From: Baffinella frigidus
Taxonomy: Eukaryota > Cryptophyceae > Cryptomonadales > Baffinellaceae
Assembly: GCA_026770585.1 (NCBI GenBank)
Contig: MU647153.1
Coordinates: 35,100 to 45,592, forward strand
Direction of reading: 5' to 3'
Length of the DNA stretch: 10,493 nucleotides
Part shown: positions 1 through 5,353 of the stretch, one piece after another
How the letters are laid out: each line of letters starts with the position of its first letter
How positions within the stretch are numbered: position 1 is the stretch's first letter
Translations under genes and position numbers: made by a program
Notes under the pieces: model-generated
Told to the model about the DNA's origin: nothing
Databases searched by the model: none
The model's input: only the letters and a program-made list of their open reading frames with translations

Positions 1-82
1 GAGAGAGAGAGAGAGAGCGAGAGAGAGAGAGAGAGGACGGGCCCTGAGAGCGGCAGTGGACCAAGCGCTTCGCGACATAGCC

Positions 83-139
<57 letters not shown>

Positions 140-192
140 CGAGAGGACGGGCCCTGAGAGCGGCAGTGGACTAAGCGCTTTGCGACATAGCC
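1..192. repeat. GA microsatellite with a duplicated ~110-bp unit
   Basis: (GA)n tracts, with GCGA interruptions, alternate with a 50-bp non-repetitive block found at 33-82 and again at 143-192. The two blocks start GGACGGGCCCTGAGAGCGGC and differ at two C/T positions. The period is therefore about 110 bp and the array is cut by the left edge. No gene is supported here. Confidence 0.9.
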
Positions 193-304
193 CCGCCTCT
201 GGGGTTGTTTTATCAGCTGTAAACTTATCACAGTATCAGCTGAGTACTGATCATCGACTTATCAGATATATCAGCTCTCAGCTGACACATCAGCGATGAG
301 AGGA
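193..304. other. AT-richer spacer with scattered TATCAG motifs
   Basis: TATCAG or ATCAGCTG occurs several times irregularly between 210 and 298. The motif spacing is not periodic, so I do not call a tandem array. No coding sequence is seen. Confidence 0.5.
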
Positions 305-413
305 TACAGGAGTACCTCGCTCATAAGAAACCGCCCACCCCCTAGGACCCCAGGGATAGCCTACTGTAGGGTCCTAGGCGGATGCGGTTTCTTATGAGCG
401 AGGTACCCCTGTA
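305..413. mobile_element. Foldback MITE family A, copy A1
   Basis: This 109-bp element has near-perfect terminal inverted repeats. The left end reads TACAGGAGTACCTCGCTC and continues ATAAGAAACCGCC; the right end is its reverse complement, ending GAGGTACCCCTGTA. The centre holds CCTAGGACC and CCTACTGTAGGGTCCTAGG. The interior is asymmetric and lies in the same orientation as A3 and A6. No transposase is encoded, as expected for a non-autonomous MITE. The terminal TA is interpreted as the target-site duplication, by analogy with A3. Confidence 0.9.
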
Positions 414-461
414 GAGAAGGTGAGAGGATATCCGGTGTGTGAGAGAGAGGAGTGTGTGTGT

Positions 462-575
462 GTAGCGCGCGGGAGGTGAGATGAATGGTGTTACAGAATC
501 GGAATAGCGCAGAGCGTTTGGCCGTGTTTACACGGGTGGTGTCGTGTACAGGGGTGCCTCGATTAACAGACTACG
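462..575. repeat. Duplicated flank, copy 1 (lacks element A3)
   Basis: This segment begins TAGCGCGCGGGAGGTGAG and ends with a 29-bp block, TACAGGGGTGCCTCG...GACTACG, at 547-575. It is repeated at 709-933, where the same flank is split by element A3. A TG-rich microsatellite (about 430-462) precedes it. The 29-bp block itself resembles an A-type terminus (TACAGGGGTGCCTCGATTAA). Confidence 0.85.
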
Positions 576-589
576 TGTACGCGCCCCCC

Positions 590-711
590 TACAGGGGTAC
601 CTCGCTCACAAGAAAGCGCCTCTTCCTAGGACCCTTCAGTAGGCCTATGCCTATGCCCCCAATGTCGTCCTGGGGGGGGGGGCGGTTTCTTATGAGCGAG
701 GTACCCCTGTA
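590..711. mobile_element. Foldback MITE family A, copy A2
   Basis: This is a 122-bp element with the left end TACAGGGGTACCTCGCTC and the right end GAGCGAGGTACCCCTGTA. The interior (CCTAGGACCCTTCAGTAGG ... CCTATGCC) runs opposite to A1, A3 and A6. Its right TA runs directly into TAGCGCGCGGG, the same flank that occurs without an element at 462. Confidence 0.92.
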
Positions 712-933
712 GCGCGCGGGAGGTGAGAGGAATGGTGTTACAGAATGAGAATAGCGCCGAACGTTTGGCACGGGTGATGTCGTGTACAGGGGTACCTCGC
801 TCATAAGAAACTGCCCCCCCCCACAGGACCCCCATTGGACCCTAGGCATGGCCCTACTGTAGAGTCCTAGGGGGGCGCGGTTTCTTATGAACGAGGTACC
901 CCTGTACAGGGGTGCCTCGATTAACAGACTACG
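709..933. repeat. Duplicated flank, copy 2 (filled by element A3)
   Basis: This copy is homologous to 462-575, with a 9-bp gap and scattered substitutions. It is interrupted after GATGTCGTG by element A3 and resumes at 905 with the 29-bp block TACAGGGGTGCCTCG...GACTACG. The pair provides an empty and a filled site within one window. Confidence 0.85.
785..906. mobile_element. Foldback MITE family A, copy A3, TA target duplication resolved
   Basis: The element proper runs from CAGGGGTACCTCGCTC to GAACGAGGTACCCCTG. It is flanked on both sides by TA, while the unfilled copy at 547 has one TA (GTCGTGTACAGGGG). A TA duplication and CAGGNNTACCTCG termini are features of Tc1/mariner-group elements; as I recall, pogo/Tigger termini start CAGGCATACCTCG. 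Assignment to the pogo/Tigger-type group is an inference, since no transposase is present. Confidence 0.92.
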
Positions 934-1071
934 ACCCGCCCCGCCCACACACGTTCTGGAGGAATTGGCAGCACACGGGGGGCATCGTTCTGCCTTGGGG
1001 CTCGAGGCTAGGGGGTCGCAATGTTGTAGCTAAAATAAGTCAGCGGGAAGCGGGGCGGGGTTGCTCGGTGC
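934..1071. other. Unique spacer left of A4
   Basis: No repeat or credible gene is seen. On the minus strand, CTGACTTATTTTAG (about 1036-1049) resembles a branch point plus 3' splice site. It could belong to an intron following the E2-like exon at 1194-1256, but nothing downstream matches E2 exon 2. Confidence 0.4.
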
Positions 1072-1193
1072 TACAGGGGTACCTCGCTCATAAGAACCCC
1101 CCCCCCCCTAGGACCCTACAGTAGGCCAATGCCTTGGGCCCTACGGTAGTCCTGGGGGGGGGGGCAGTTTCTTCTGAGCGAGGTACCCCTGTA
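1072..1193. mobile_element. Foldback MITE family A, copy A4, abutting an E2-like exon
   Basis: This is a 122-bp element with TACAGGGGTACCTCGCTC at the left and GAGCGAGGTACCCCTGTA at the right. The interior CCTAGGACCCTACAGTAGG ... CCCTACGGTAG lies in the A2/A5 orientation. The left arm lost a few bases (AAGAACCCC rather than AAGAAACCGCC), and the right arm carries CTTCTGAGCG. It lies immediately 3' of codon 21 of the minus-strand coding piece at 1194-1256. Confidence 0.92.
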
Positions 1194-1256
1194 GGCGGCG
1201 GGTGCGGGGGCTGCCTGGAGCTCTATCAGCTCCTTCTGGAGGCGCCTGAGTGCCAT
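1194..1256 (-). CDS. Putative first exon of a ubiquitin-conjugating enzyme (E2), truncated by A4
   Basis: Reading leftward from an ATG at 1256-1254 in a good start context (ACCATGG), 21 codons encode MALRRLQKELIELQ followed by AAPAPAA. The pattern M-A-x-(K/R)-R-(I/L)-x-K-E-L-x-(D/E)-L is the N-terminal alpha-helix of E2 enzymes (UBE2D/UBE2E/plant UBC type), which contacts the E1. In E2s the next segment would be DPP-x-NCSAGP; here it is absent, because the reading frame runs into element A4 at 1193. Codon 14 ends CTCCAG followed by GCAGCC, so a non-canonical GC donor after codon 14 is conceivable. I found no core domain and no catalytic cysteine in the window. The fragment is either a true first exon with distant exons or a remnant. 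The short match keeps the identification moderate. Confidence 0.45.
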
Positions 1257-1529
1257 GGTGGTTTCTGTTCCCGAGAAGGGGACGCTGCCAAACCCGGGCA
1301 AAGCTGCCGCTGCGCGCAGTTCACGGCGATTTTAAGGTAATTTTGCATCAAATATTTATTTTTGTAGCGGTCTTTTGGGTCGCAAATCGACTCAGATTCT
1401 GCCGGGGCCAAGGCCGTTTTCTCCCCCAAGTTGACGAATGTGGTACCACGAACCCATGTTTGTCAACTGGCAATTAGTCTTTTAAGCCTCCCTCCTTTCC
1501 TCCTCCTCCCACCTCCTGATCTTCCTGCG
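1257..1529. promoter_or_regulatory. Possible divergent 5' region between two coding pieces
   Basis: This lies between the minus-strand ATG at 1256 and the plus-strand ATG at 1530. It contains an AT-rich stretch (1337-1372) and a C/T-rich tract directly upstream of the plus ATG (1488-1525, TTTCCTCCTCCTCCC). It could serve as a bidirectional promoter with short 5' leaders. GTAATTTTG (1337) to TTTTTGTAG (1366) could alternatively be a 30-base intron on the plus strand. No recognised promoter element is claimed. Confidence 0.3.
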
Positions 1530-1732
1530 ATGGGCAACAACCCGGGGAAGAGCGGCCAGGAAAGCAGCGGCAAGGGCGGCCTGAAGCTGAACCCCTTCTC
1601 CAAGCCCACGCAGAACTTCGGGGGCGGGCAGGCTACCGGCACCCTGCGCTTTGTTGAGTCTGGAATTGATGCCACATCATCACCGCCCCACCCAGGGATT
1701 GAGGTGGTGCATGTACGGGTGTTTCCAAGAAG
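1530..1732 (+). CDS. GC3-rich plus-strand exon, unidentified protein, interrupted by B3
   Basis: The ATG at 1530 opens a frame encoding MGNNPGKSGQESSGKGG, then LKLNPFSKPTQNFGGGQATG. For about 38 codons almost every third base is G or C, as in the other exon-like blocks of the window. The bias stops near 1640-1650, suggesting the real exon ends there. The MGNN start could be an N-myristoylation signal (Gly at position 2), but this is inference. AAC-TTC-GGG-GGC-GGG-CAG followed by GCTACC at about 1632 would be a GC-type donor; no GT donor is obvious at the bias boundary. The open frame continues into element B3 and stops inside it at 1791-1793. I do not recognise the family. Confidence 0.4.
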
Positions 1733-1838
1733 TATCCCTGAAGTGGTCATGCCGTCAAAATTTGACGGCCAAGAGGTCCTAGGCAGGTCCTAGGGCCCTA
1801 CGGTAGGGCGTATGAGCCTACTGGCCACTTAAGGGGTA
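1733..1838. mobile_element. Foldback MITE family B, copy B3
   Basis: A 106-bp element with degenerate ends: TATCCCTGAAGTGGTCA at the left and TGGCCACTTAAGGGGTA at the right. An internal hairpin GCCGTCAAA-A-TTTGACGGC lies at 1751-1769, one base inside the left repeat. The right half carries CCTAGGCAGGTCCTAGGG, then CCCTACGGTAGGG and TATGAGCCTACTGG, shared with B1 and B2. The ends start and finish with TA. It is inserted 3' of the plus-strand exon-like frame. Confidence 0.85.
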
Positions 1839-1901
1839 TCTACTCTCTAAATCGGCGAGATCGTGCCGTTAGACCGTTCCCTCAATCTCCGTCCGTCCAC
1901 A

Positions 1902-2084
1902 CGAGGATGCTAGAGGGGCCTATTTAAAACCGATGTGCTTTTAAAAGAGGGCATTTGTGTAGTAACTTTCGTTGAATGGTCACGTGCCTCTGCTCAAATT
2001 GCGCAGTCAGGAGGTTACTTTACCTTATCCTGGTACAAATATTTACAACCCCACATGTAAATAGGCCCCTCTAGCATTCTCGAG
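1902..2084. mobile_element. Foldback element family G, copy G1
   Basis: A 25-bp arm, CGAGGATGCTAGAGGGGCC plus TATTTA (1902-1926), is matched in inverted orientation at 2059-2084, ending GGCCCCTCTAGCATTCTCG. The interior is diverged. The right end, including TGGTAC...TTTACAACCCCACATGTAAA, has a diverged copy at 6155-6212. The flanking stretches 1839-1901 and 2085-2163 show no gene or repeat. Confidence 0.75.
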
Positions 2085-2163
2085 TGGGTACACAGCGCGA
2101 GGAGAACCTCTTGACATGCAAGCGTTTATTTCCAAGAGGACCCAGCCTCGTGTAGCACGTTAT

Positions 2164-2323
2164 TAGGGTAACGGCCTGAAAATGGGGTAGTTAGGCCTAC
2201 GGCATTGCCTAGGACCTTCTTCCGTAGGCCAAGACGTTTTGGTCCTAGGATCCCTCGGCCTACGGTAGGAGGTCCTAAGCAATGCCGTAGGCCTAACTAC
2301 CCCATTTTCAGGCCGTTAGCCTA
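2164..2323. mobile_element. Foldback element family C, copy C1
   Basis: A 160-bp element with arms of more than 50 bp and very few mismatches. The left end is TAGGGTAACGGCCTGAAAAT, then GGGGTAGTTAGGCCTACGGC; the right end is its inverse, ending CAGGCCGTTAGCCTA. The centre contains CCTAGGACC, GGTCCTAGGATCC and CCTACGGTAGGAGG. The terminal TA may be a target duplication. Confidence 0.88.
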
Positions 2324-2477
2324 TGAACGTGTGGCACGTGCGTTTTGGTGCTTTGGTGCTTTGTATTACACTCACATCGAAGGCCACGCCCACCTCACTC
2401 TTGAGGAGATGGGAACGATCTACGGATTAGCTCCTCGACCGTTTACATCACTCAACCCACCCCGCATCCCGTCAGGC
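2324..2477 (+). pseudogene. Coding-like interval between C1 and A5, unidentified
   Basis: The plus-strand frame stays open and reads FWCFGALYYTHIEGHAH, then LTLEEMGTIYGLAPRPF. The composition is protein-like, but the codon bias is weaker than in the minus-strand blocks. There is no start or clear splice site, and the frame runs into foldback elements on both sides. It may be a remnant of a gene or of an autonomous transposon, or chance. I do not recognise it. Confidence 0.25.
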
Positions 2478-2599
2478 TACAGGGGTACCTCGCTCATAAG
2501 AAACCACCCCACCCTGGGACCCTACAGCAAGCCTATGCCTAGGGCCGTACGGTGGTCCTGGGGGGGGGGGCGGTTTGTTATGAGCCAGGTACCCCTGTA
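2478..2599. mobile_element. Foldback MITE family A, copy A5
   Basis: A 122-bp element: TACAGGGGTACCTCGCTC at the left; the right end is degenerate (TTTGTTATGAGCCAGGTACC, then CCTGTA). The interior GGGACCCTACAGCAAGCC ... CCTAGGGCCGTACGGTGG lies in the A2/A4 orientation. The terminal TA pairs are retained. Confidence 0.9.
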
Positions 2600-2645
2600 A
2601 ATGTCTCGTCGCGCGCTTCTTGCCCCGAGGCGGGCCCTTCCTAGA
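2600..2645 (-). pseudogene. Exon-like block type epsilon, copy 4 (fragment)
   Basis: The minus strand reads DSRKGPPRGKKRATRH, with the invariant DNA core GGGCCCGCCTCGG shared with 5181-5193 and 6882-6894. Possible acceptors GGGCAG or TTCTAG lie just upstream. The block ends against element A5, so no donor is visible. It is interpreted as a decayed relative of the block at 5167-5231. Confidence 0.4.
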
Positions 2646-2716
2646 ATCTGCCCTCACACACGCGACCCCCCCCAGGTCCCGCGCACCCCTAGCCCCCCTC
2701 CCGAGGGGAATACATC

Positions 2717-2847
2717 GCGGCCAAATCTGTACCATCCATTGCAGCCAAATCGGTACTACCCGAGGCCATCCACGTGGAGGCACTCGAGGTAGAGGGTGTC
2801 GACAGTGTAGGGAGGCCCTAGAGGTAGAGGGTGTCGACCGTGTAGGG
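2717..2847. repeat. Two short imperfect direct repeats
   Basis: GCGGCCAAATCTGTAC at 2717 recurs as GCAGCCAAATCGGTAC at 2741 (24-bp offset). GAGGTAGAGGGTGTCGAC with ...GTGTAGGG at 2786-2812 recurs at 2821-2847 (35-bp offset, one mismatch). The plus-strand frame over 2814-2905 (EALEVEGVDRVGADG...) is open, but I see no independent support for a gene. Confidence 0.7.
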
Positions 2848-2889
2848 GCGGACGGGGTTCCCCGGGAGCGGTTTCCGCTGGATGAGGTG

Positions 2890-3067
2890 CTGCAGAAGCC
2901 CTGCCAAATCACACACACCACCGTCAGGACCGGACTGTTTCCTACAAGGGTACCTGAATCATAAGGGGTACCTCCTACAGGGGTACCTCAATCATACGCA
3001 GACTGTTTCCTACAGGGGTACCTCAATGCAGAAGCCCTGCGACACCGCACTGTCAGGGTGTGGACGC
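2890..3067. repeat. Tandem duplication carrying solo A-type ends
   Basis: TGCAGAAGCCCTGC at 2890 and 3027 opens two related ~60-bp units, each leading through GTCAGG and GGAC to an A-type end. Solo ends without partners begin at 2943 (TACAAGGGTACCTGAATC), 2976 (TACAGGGGTACCTCAATC) and 3011. They belong to a subtype with CTCAATCATAAG in place of CTCGCTCATAAG. GACTGTTTCCTACA precedes them at 2933, 3001 and 3389. Confidence 0.75.
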
Positions 3068-3188
3068 TACAGGGGTACCTCGCTCATAAGAAACGCCCAC
3101 CCCCCTAGGACCACCATAGGGCCCTAGGCATGGTCCTACTGTAGGTTCCTGGGGGGGGGCGGTTTCTTATGAGCGAGGTACCCCTGTA
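3068..3188. mobile_element. Foldback MITE family A, copy A6
   Basis: A 121-bp element with TACAGGGGTACCTCGCTC at the left and GAGCGAGGTACCCCTGTA at the right. The interior CCTAGGACCACCATAGGGCC ... CCTACTGTAGG lies in the A1/A3 orientation. Its last TA is also the first TA of element B1. Confidence 0.93.
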
Positions 3189-3290
3189 TCCCTTAAGTGA
3201 CCATAGGGTGAATATTCATCCTGACTCGCCCTAGGCAGGTCCTAGGGCCCTACGGTAGGGCGTATGAGCCTACTGGTCACTTAAGGGATA
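3187..3290. mobile_element. Foldback MITE family B, copy B1
   Basis: A 104-bp element with perfect 17-bp inverted ends TATCCCTTAAGTGACCA. The internal hairpin AGGGTGAAT/ATTCATCCT at 3205-3222 has one mismatch. The right half is CCTAGGCAGGTCCTAGGG, CCCTACGGTAGGG, TATGAGCCTACTGG. It shares its left TA with A6, so one element probably inserted at the other's terminal TA. The following stretch (3291-3398) shows no gene. Confidence 0.92.
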
Positions 3291-3398
3291 GGCTCCACGA
3301 AGTGAATTCACGCCGACGTCCTCATAACCTTGCGTCCTTAGATGCCCTTAGAGCCTAGATACCCACACAGGGCAGGAGCTCAGAGGAAGACTGTTTCC

Positions 3399-3665
3399 TA
3401 CAGGGGTACCTCAATCATAAGAAACGCCCGACCCCCTAGGACCACCATATGGCCCTAGGCCTGGTCCTACTGTACAGGGGTACCTCGCTCATAAGAAACC
3501 GCCCCCCCCCATAGGACCCCCATAGGGCCCTAGGCGTGGTCCTACTGTAGGGTCCTACGGGGGGGCGGGAAGGGAAGGTAAGAAACCGCCCCCCCCCATA
3601 GGACCCCTATAGGACCCCCATAGGGCCCTAGGCGTGGTCCTACTGCAGGGTCCTACGGGGGGGCG
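3399..3665. mobile_element. Nested and truncated family A cluster (A7)
   Basis: A subtype left end (TACAGGGGTACCTCAATC) at 3399 leads through CCTAGGACCACC to CCTACTG. A second left end, TACAGGGGTACCTCGCTC, starts at 3473 at the TA of the first element's CTACTGTA core, so the second appears inserted into the first. The second lacks its right terminal repeat after GGGGGGGCGG (3577). GAAGGGAAGGTAAGAAACCG then starts a third copy of the interior (3578-3665), lacking both termini. The repeated CATAGGACCCC modules suggest template switching or slippage. Confidence 0.75.
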
Positions 3666-3747
3666 TGTGAGCCTCGGTCGGACAGGTGATGAGCCTCAAT
3701 GGTTGAGTAATGAAGGTAAGTTCTCTCTCGCTGGGAAGGGAAGGTAC

Positions 3748-3826
3748 CGTCCATGGAGACGGTCTCGCGCGCAAGGTCGGTCTCCGCCTTGGTCAGCTTC
3801 TTGAGGTCCTTGAGGAGTCCGTGGCA
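3748..3826 (-). CDS. Exon-like block zeta, unidentified leucine/lysine-rich helix
   Basis: The minus strand gives CCCCGCAG acceptor, then 79 bases (26 codons plus one), then GTACCTTCC donor. The peptide is CHGLLKDLKKLTKAETD followed by LARETVSMD. Third positions are overwhelmingly G/C (AAG, CTC, GAC, CTG, ACC, GAG), with no stop. Acceptor phase 0 and donor phase 1 match block delta at 6236-6317. The sequence predicts an amphipathic helix; I do not recognise the family. GGGAAGGGAAGGTA at the donor side recurs at 3578-3590 in the A7 cluster. Confidence 0.5.
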
Positions 3827-3958
3827 CTGCGGGGAACCATCGGCCACTTAGCAGCGACCCGGGACCTTTTTGCCTTGAATTCAAGGTGAAATTCCGGTCG
3901 GGGCAATGGATAAGATTCTCAACGTTGATTGGTCACAAGTCACGATATCTGGAAACTC

Positions 3959-4035
3959 GGGCGCAGCTCTGCGCCCAGTAGGCTCATACGAAAATATGAG
4001 CCTACTGGGCGAAAATATGAGTAGGCTCATATTTT
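3959..4035. other. Three consecutive perfect hairpins
   Basis: GGGCGCAG-CT-CTGCGCCC (3959-3976) overlaps GCCCAGTAGGCTCATA (3973-3988), which pairs with 3995-4010 around CGAAAA. This is followed by AAAATATGAG (4012-4021) pairing with 4026-4035 around TAGG. The middle stem shares CCAGTAGGCTCATACG with the ends of family B, so the cluster probably includes a B remnant. The surrounding 3838-4134 has a short open plus frame (3906-4100, MDKILNVDWSQ...) that I cannot support as a gene. Confidence 0.8.
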
Positions 4036-4134
4036 GCGAGACGCCCCTGAGTCTCGCTAGCAGGGCGGTCAAGGCCGCGGTGTTCAACATCATCGTGTAG
4101 GGGGGGGGTCTGAACGCTACACGCCTTGCGTCCC

Positions 4135-4238
4135 TATCCCGTAAGTGACCAGTAGGCGCATACGCCCTACCGTAGGGCCCTAGGACCTGCCTAGGGCTTC
4201 CACGGGCGATTATTCGCCCGTTGGTCACTTAAGGGATA
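4135..4238. mobile_element. Foldback MITE family B, copy B2 (reverse orientation)
   Basis: A 104-bp element with TATCCCGTAAGTGACCA at the left and TGGTCACTTAAGGGATA at the right. The interior is the reverse complement of B1's: CCCTACCGTAGGGCCCTAGG, then CCTGCCTAGGGC. The hairpin ACGGGCGA-TTAT-TCGCCCGT is at 4202-4221, next to the right-hand repeat. It abuts an A-type half element at the TA of TAGGGCCCTAGGCATAGG. Confidence 0.92.
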
Positions 4239-4302
4239 GGGCCCTAGGCATAGGCGTACAGTAGGGTCCTCAGAGGAGGCGGTTGCTTATGAGCAAGGTG
4301 CA
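4239..4302. mobile_element. Right half of a family A element (A8)
   Basis: GGGCCCTAGGCATAGGCG, then TACAGTAGGGTCCTC and GGCGGTTGCTTATGAGCAAG, match the interior and the degenerate right end of family A in A1/A3 orientation. The left half is not found upstream of B2, so B2 insertion into A8 was followed by loss, or A8 was truncated first. Confidence 0.7.
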
Positions 4303-4323
4303 AAGGCGCGGAAATTTTTTCAG

Positions 4324-4575
4324 GTGTACAGTCAGTTATACCGTTGTACAGTTGTACAGTTGGTTGTGCAGTTGGTTGTACAGTTGTACAATTAATAGTA
4401 CAGTTGTACAGTTGTACAGCAAGTTGTACAGTTGTAAAGTTAGGTGTGAAAGTTAGGTGTGCAGTTGTACGGTTGTACAGTTAGTTGTACAGGAGTACAA
4501 TTAGTTGTACAGATGTACAGATGTACAGTTAGGTGTAAAATTAGGTGTACAATTAGTCGCACAGTTGCGCACTGA
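4324..4575. repeat. TTGTACAG minisatellite
   Basis: About 250 bp of TTGTACAG units (8-9 bp) with GTTGTACAG, GTTAGGTGTGCAG and GTTAGGTGTAAA variants. TGTACA is itself palindromic, so the array can fold. There is no coding potential. Beyond it (4576-4660) lies only a short hairpin CATCGTC...GACGATG (4620-4643). Confidence 0.9.
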
Positions 4576-4665
4576 GTTGAGTGTGGGGGCGGAAGGGCAC
4601 GTCGGTATTTACATAATACTCATCGTCAACAATGAGTGACGATGCACATTTGGCATTTCAGGCAC

Positions 4666-4725
4666 CTCCTTGGCGAGGACGAGGGAGGAGAAGTGGGTGT
4701 CCGGAATCAGGTCCGCTTCGAAGGG
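4666..4725 (-). CDS. Exon-like block gamma, copy 1
   Basis: The minus strand gives acceptor CAGATGTTAG, then exactly 20 codons, PFEADLIPDT and HFSSLVLAKE, then donor GTGCCTGAAATG. The frame is open and phase 0 at both ends. The last 10 residues are identical to copy 2 at 4916-5004, and both copies end GCCAAGGAG before the donor. Foldback D lies just upstream of the acceptor on the minus strand. The protein family is unrecognised; the copies could be duplicated exons or mutually exclusive alternatives. Confidence 0.5.
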
Positions 4726-4738
4726 CTAACATCTGAAA

Positions 4739-4884
4739 AGCTAACGCCAGCGAGGTACTTAGAGCCTACGGATTGCCTACGGTAGGAGCCCCTCTCCTAC
4801 GACTTTTAAAGACCTTTTTGTTTTAAACGTCGTAGGAGGAGGGGGGGTTCCTACCGTAGGCTAAGGGGTCCGCTGGCGTTAGCT
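4739..4884. mobile_element. Foldback element family D
   Basis: A 146-bp element: AGCTAACGCCAGCG at the left is perfectly inverted at 4871-4884. Inside, GCCTACGGTAGGAGCCCC pairs imperfectly with the stretch GGGGGGGTTCCTACCGTAGG, and CTCCTACGAC pairs with GTCGTAGGAG around an AT-rich loop. It sits between the two gamma exon copies. No coding capacity. Confidence 0.85.
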
Positions 4885-4915
4885 TGTGGCATTGTAGCGG
4901 GAGGGGGGGCGGTAC

Positions 4916-5004
4916 CTCCTTGGCGAGGACGAGGGAGGAGAAGTGGGCGTCGATGAGTGCGTTGGTCCACTCGACCACGCACGCGAGAGACGGCGCCCGC
5001 GCCC
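4916..5004 (-). CDS. Exon-like block gamma, copy 2
   Basis: The minus strand gives acceptor ATATGCAG, then 89 bases (2 plus 29 codons), then donor GTACCGCCCC. The peptide is ARAPSLACVVEWTNAL followed by IDAHFSSLVLAKE. Third positions are almost all G/C. The 5' part GGGCGCGGGC immediately after CAG recurs at three further sites (5091-5101, 5227-5240 and 5494-5506), suggesting duplicated acceptor regions. HFSSLVLAKE is shared with copy 1. The family is unidentified; the peptide is helical in character. Confidence 0.55.
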
Positions 5005-5166
5005 CTGCATATATGGCGGCCGTGTCGGTACTAATATACGTCCCCCCCCTCACAAAAAAAGGGACCCTGGCGGAAACTGATGCCCCAGGTGCCCGCGCCC
5101 CTGTCGAATGCGGTCTGATTAGACGTGTTCTGAGGCGCTGACGCTGGTTGTTTGGCAATTAATTAC

Positions 5167-5231
5167 CAATCTCTCTCTGTTCCGAGGCGGGCCTATCAGG
5201 CTGAGGTCGTGCAGGGTCACGCGCATGGCGC
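5167..5231 (-). CDS. Exon-like block epsilon, copy 1
   Basis: The minus strand gives acceptor GGGGTGCAG, 65 bases, then donor GTAATTAATTG. In frame after two bases: AMRVTLHDLSLIGPPRNRERL. Its DNA core GGCCCGCCTCGG recurs at 2612-2630 and 6882-6894, and its end CAGAGAGAGATTG recurs at 9716-9729, where the donor GT has become AT. The frame also stays open upstream to about 5320 (VSLDHSGVAPHERTVLTSC), so the true 5' limit could be further out. The function is unknown. Confidence 0.45.
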
Positions 5232-5353
5232 CTGCACCCCTGCACAACCAACAAGAGGTCAGCACTGTGCGCTCGTGTGGTGCCACGCCAGAGTGGTCGA
5301 GGGAAACCGACGCCTTATCCACGCCAGATCTGGCGTCGTTGACTTAAGAATGC

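Noticed and set aside
589-948. Minus-strand frame with repeated RGTSLIRN and FLMSEVPLY
   Set aside because: The peptides are family A arms (TACAGGGGTACCTCGCTC and inverse) read through; the same peptides appear wherever an A element lies.
3906-4100. Small plus-strand gene MDKILNVDWSQ...
   Set aside because: The middle third is hairpin repeat, codon bias is absent, and there is no homology that I recognise.
4324-4575. CRISPR array
   Set aside because: The 8-9 bp TTGTACAG units are contiguous, without spacers of even length, and the context is eukaryotic.
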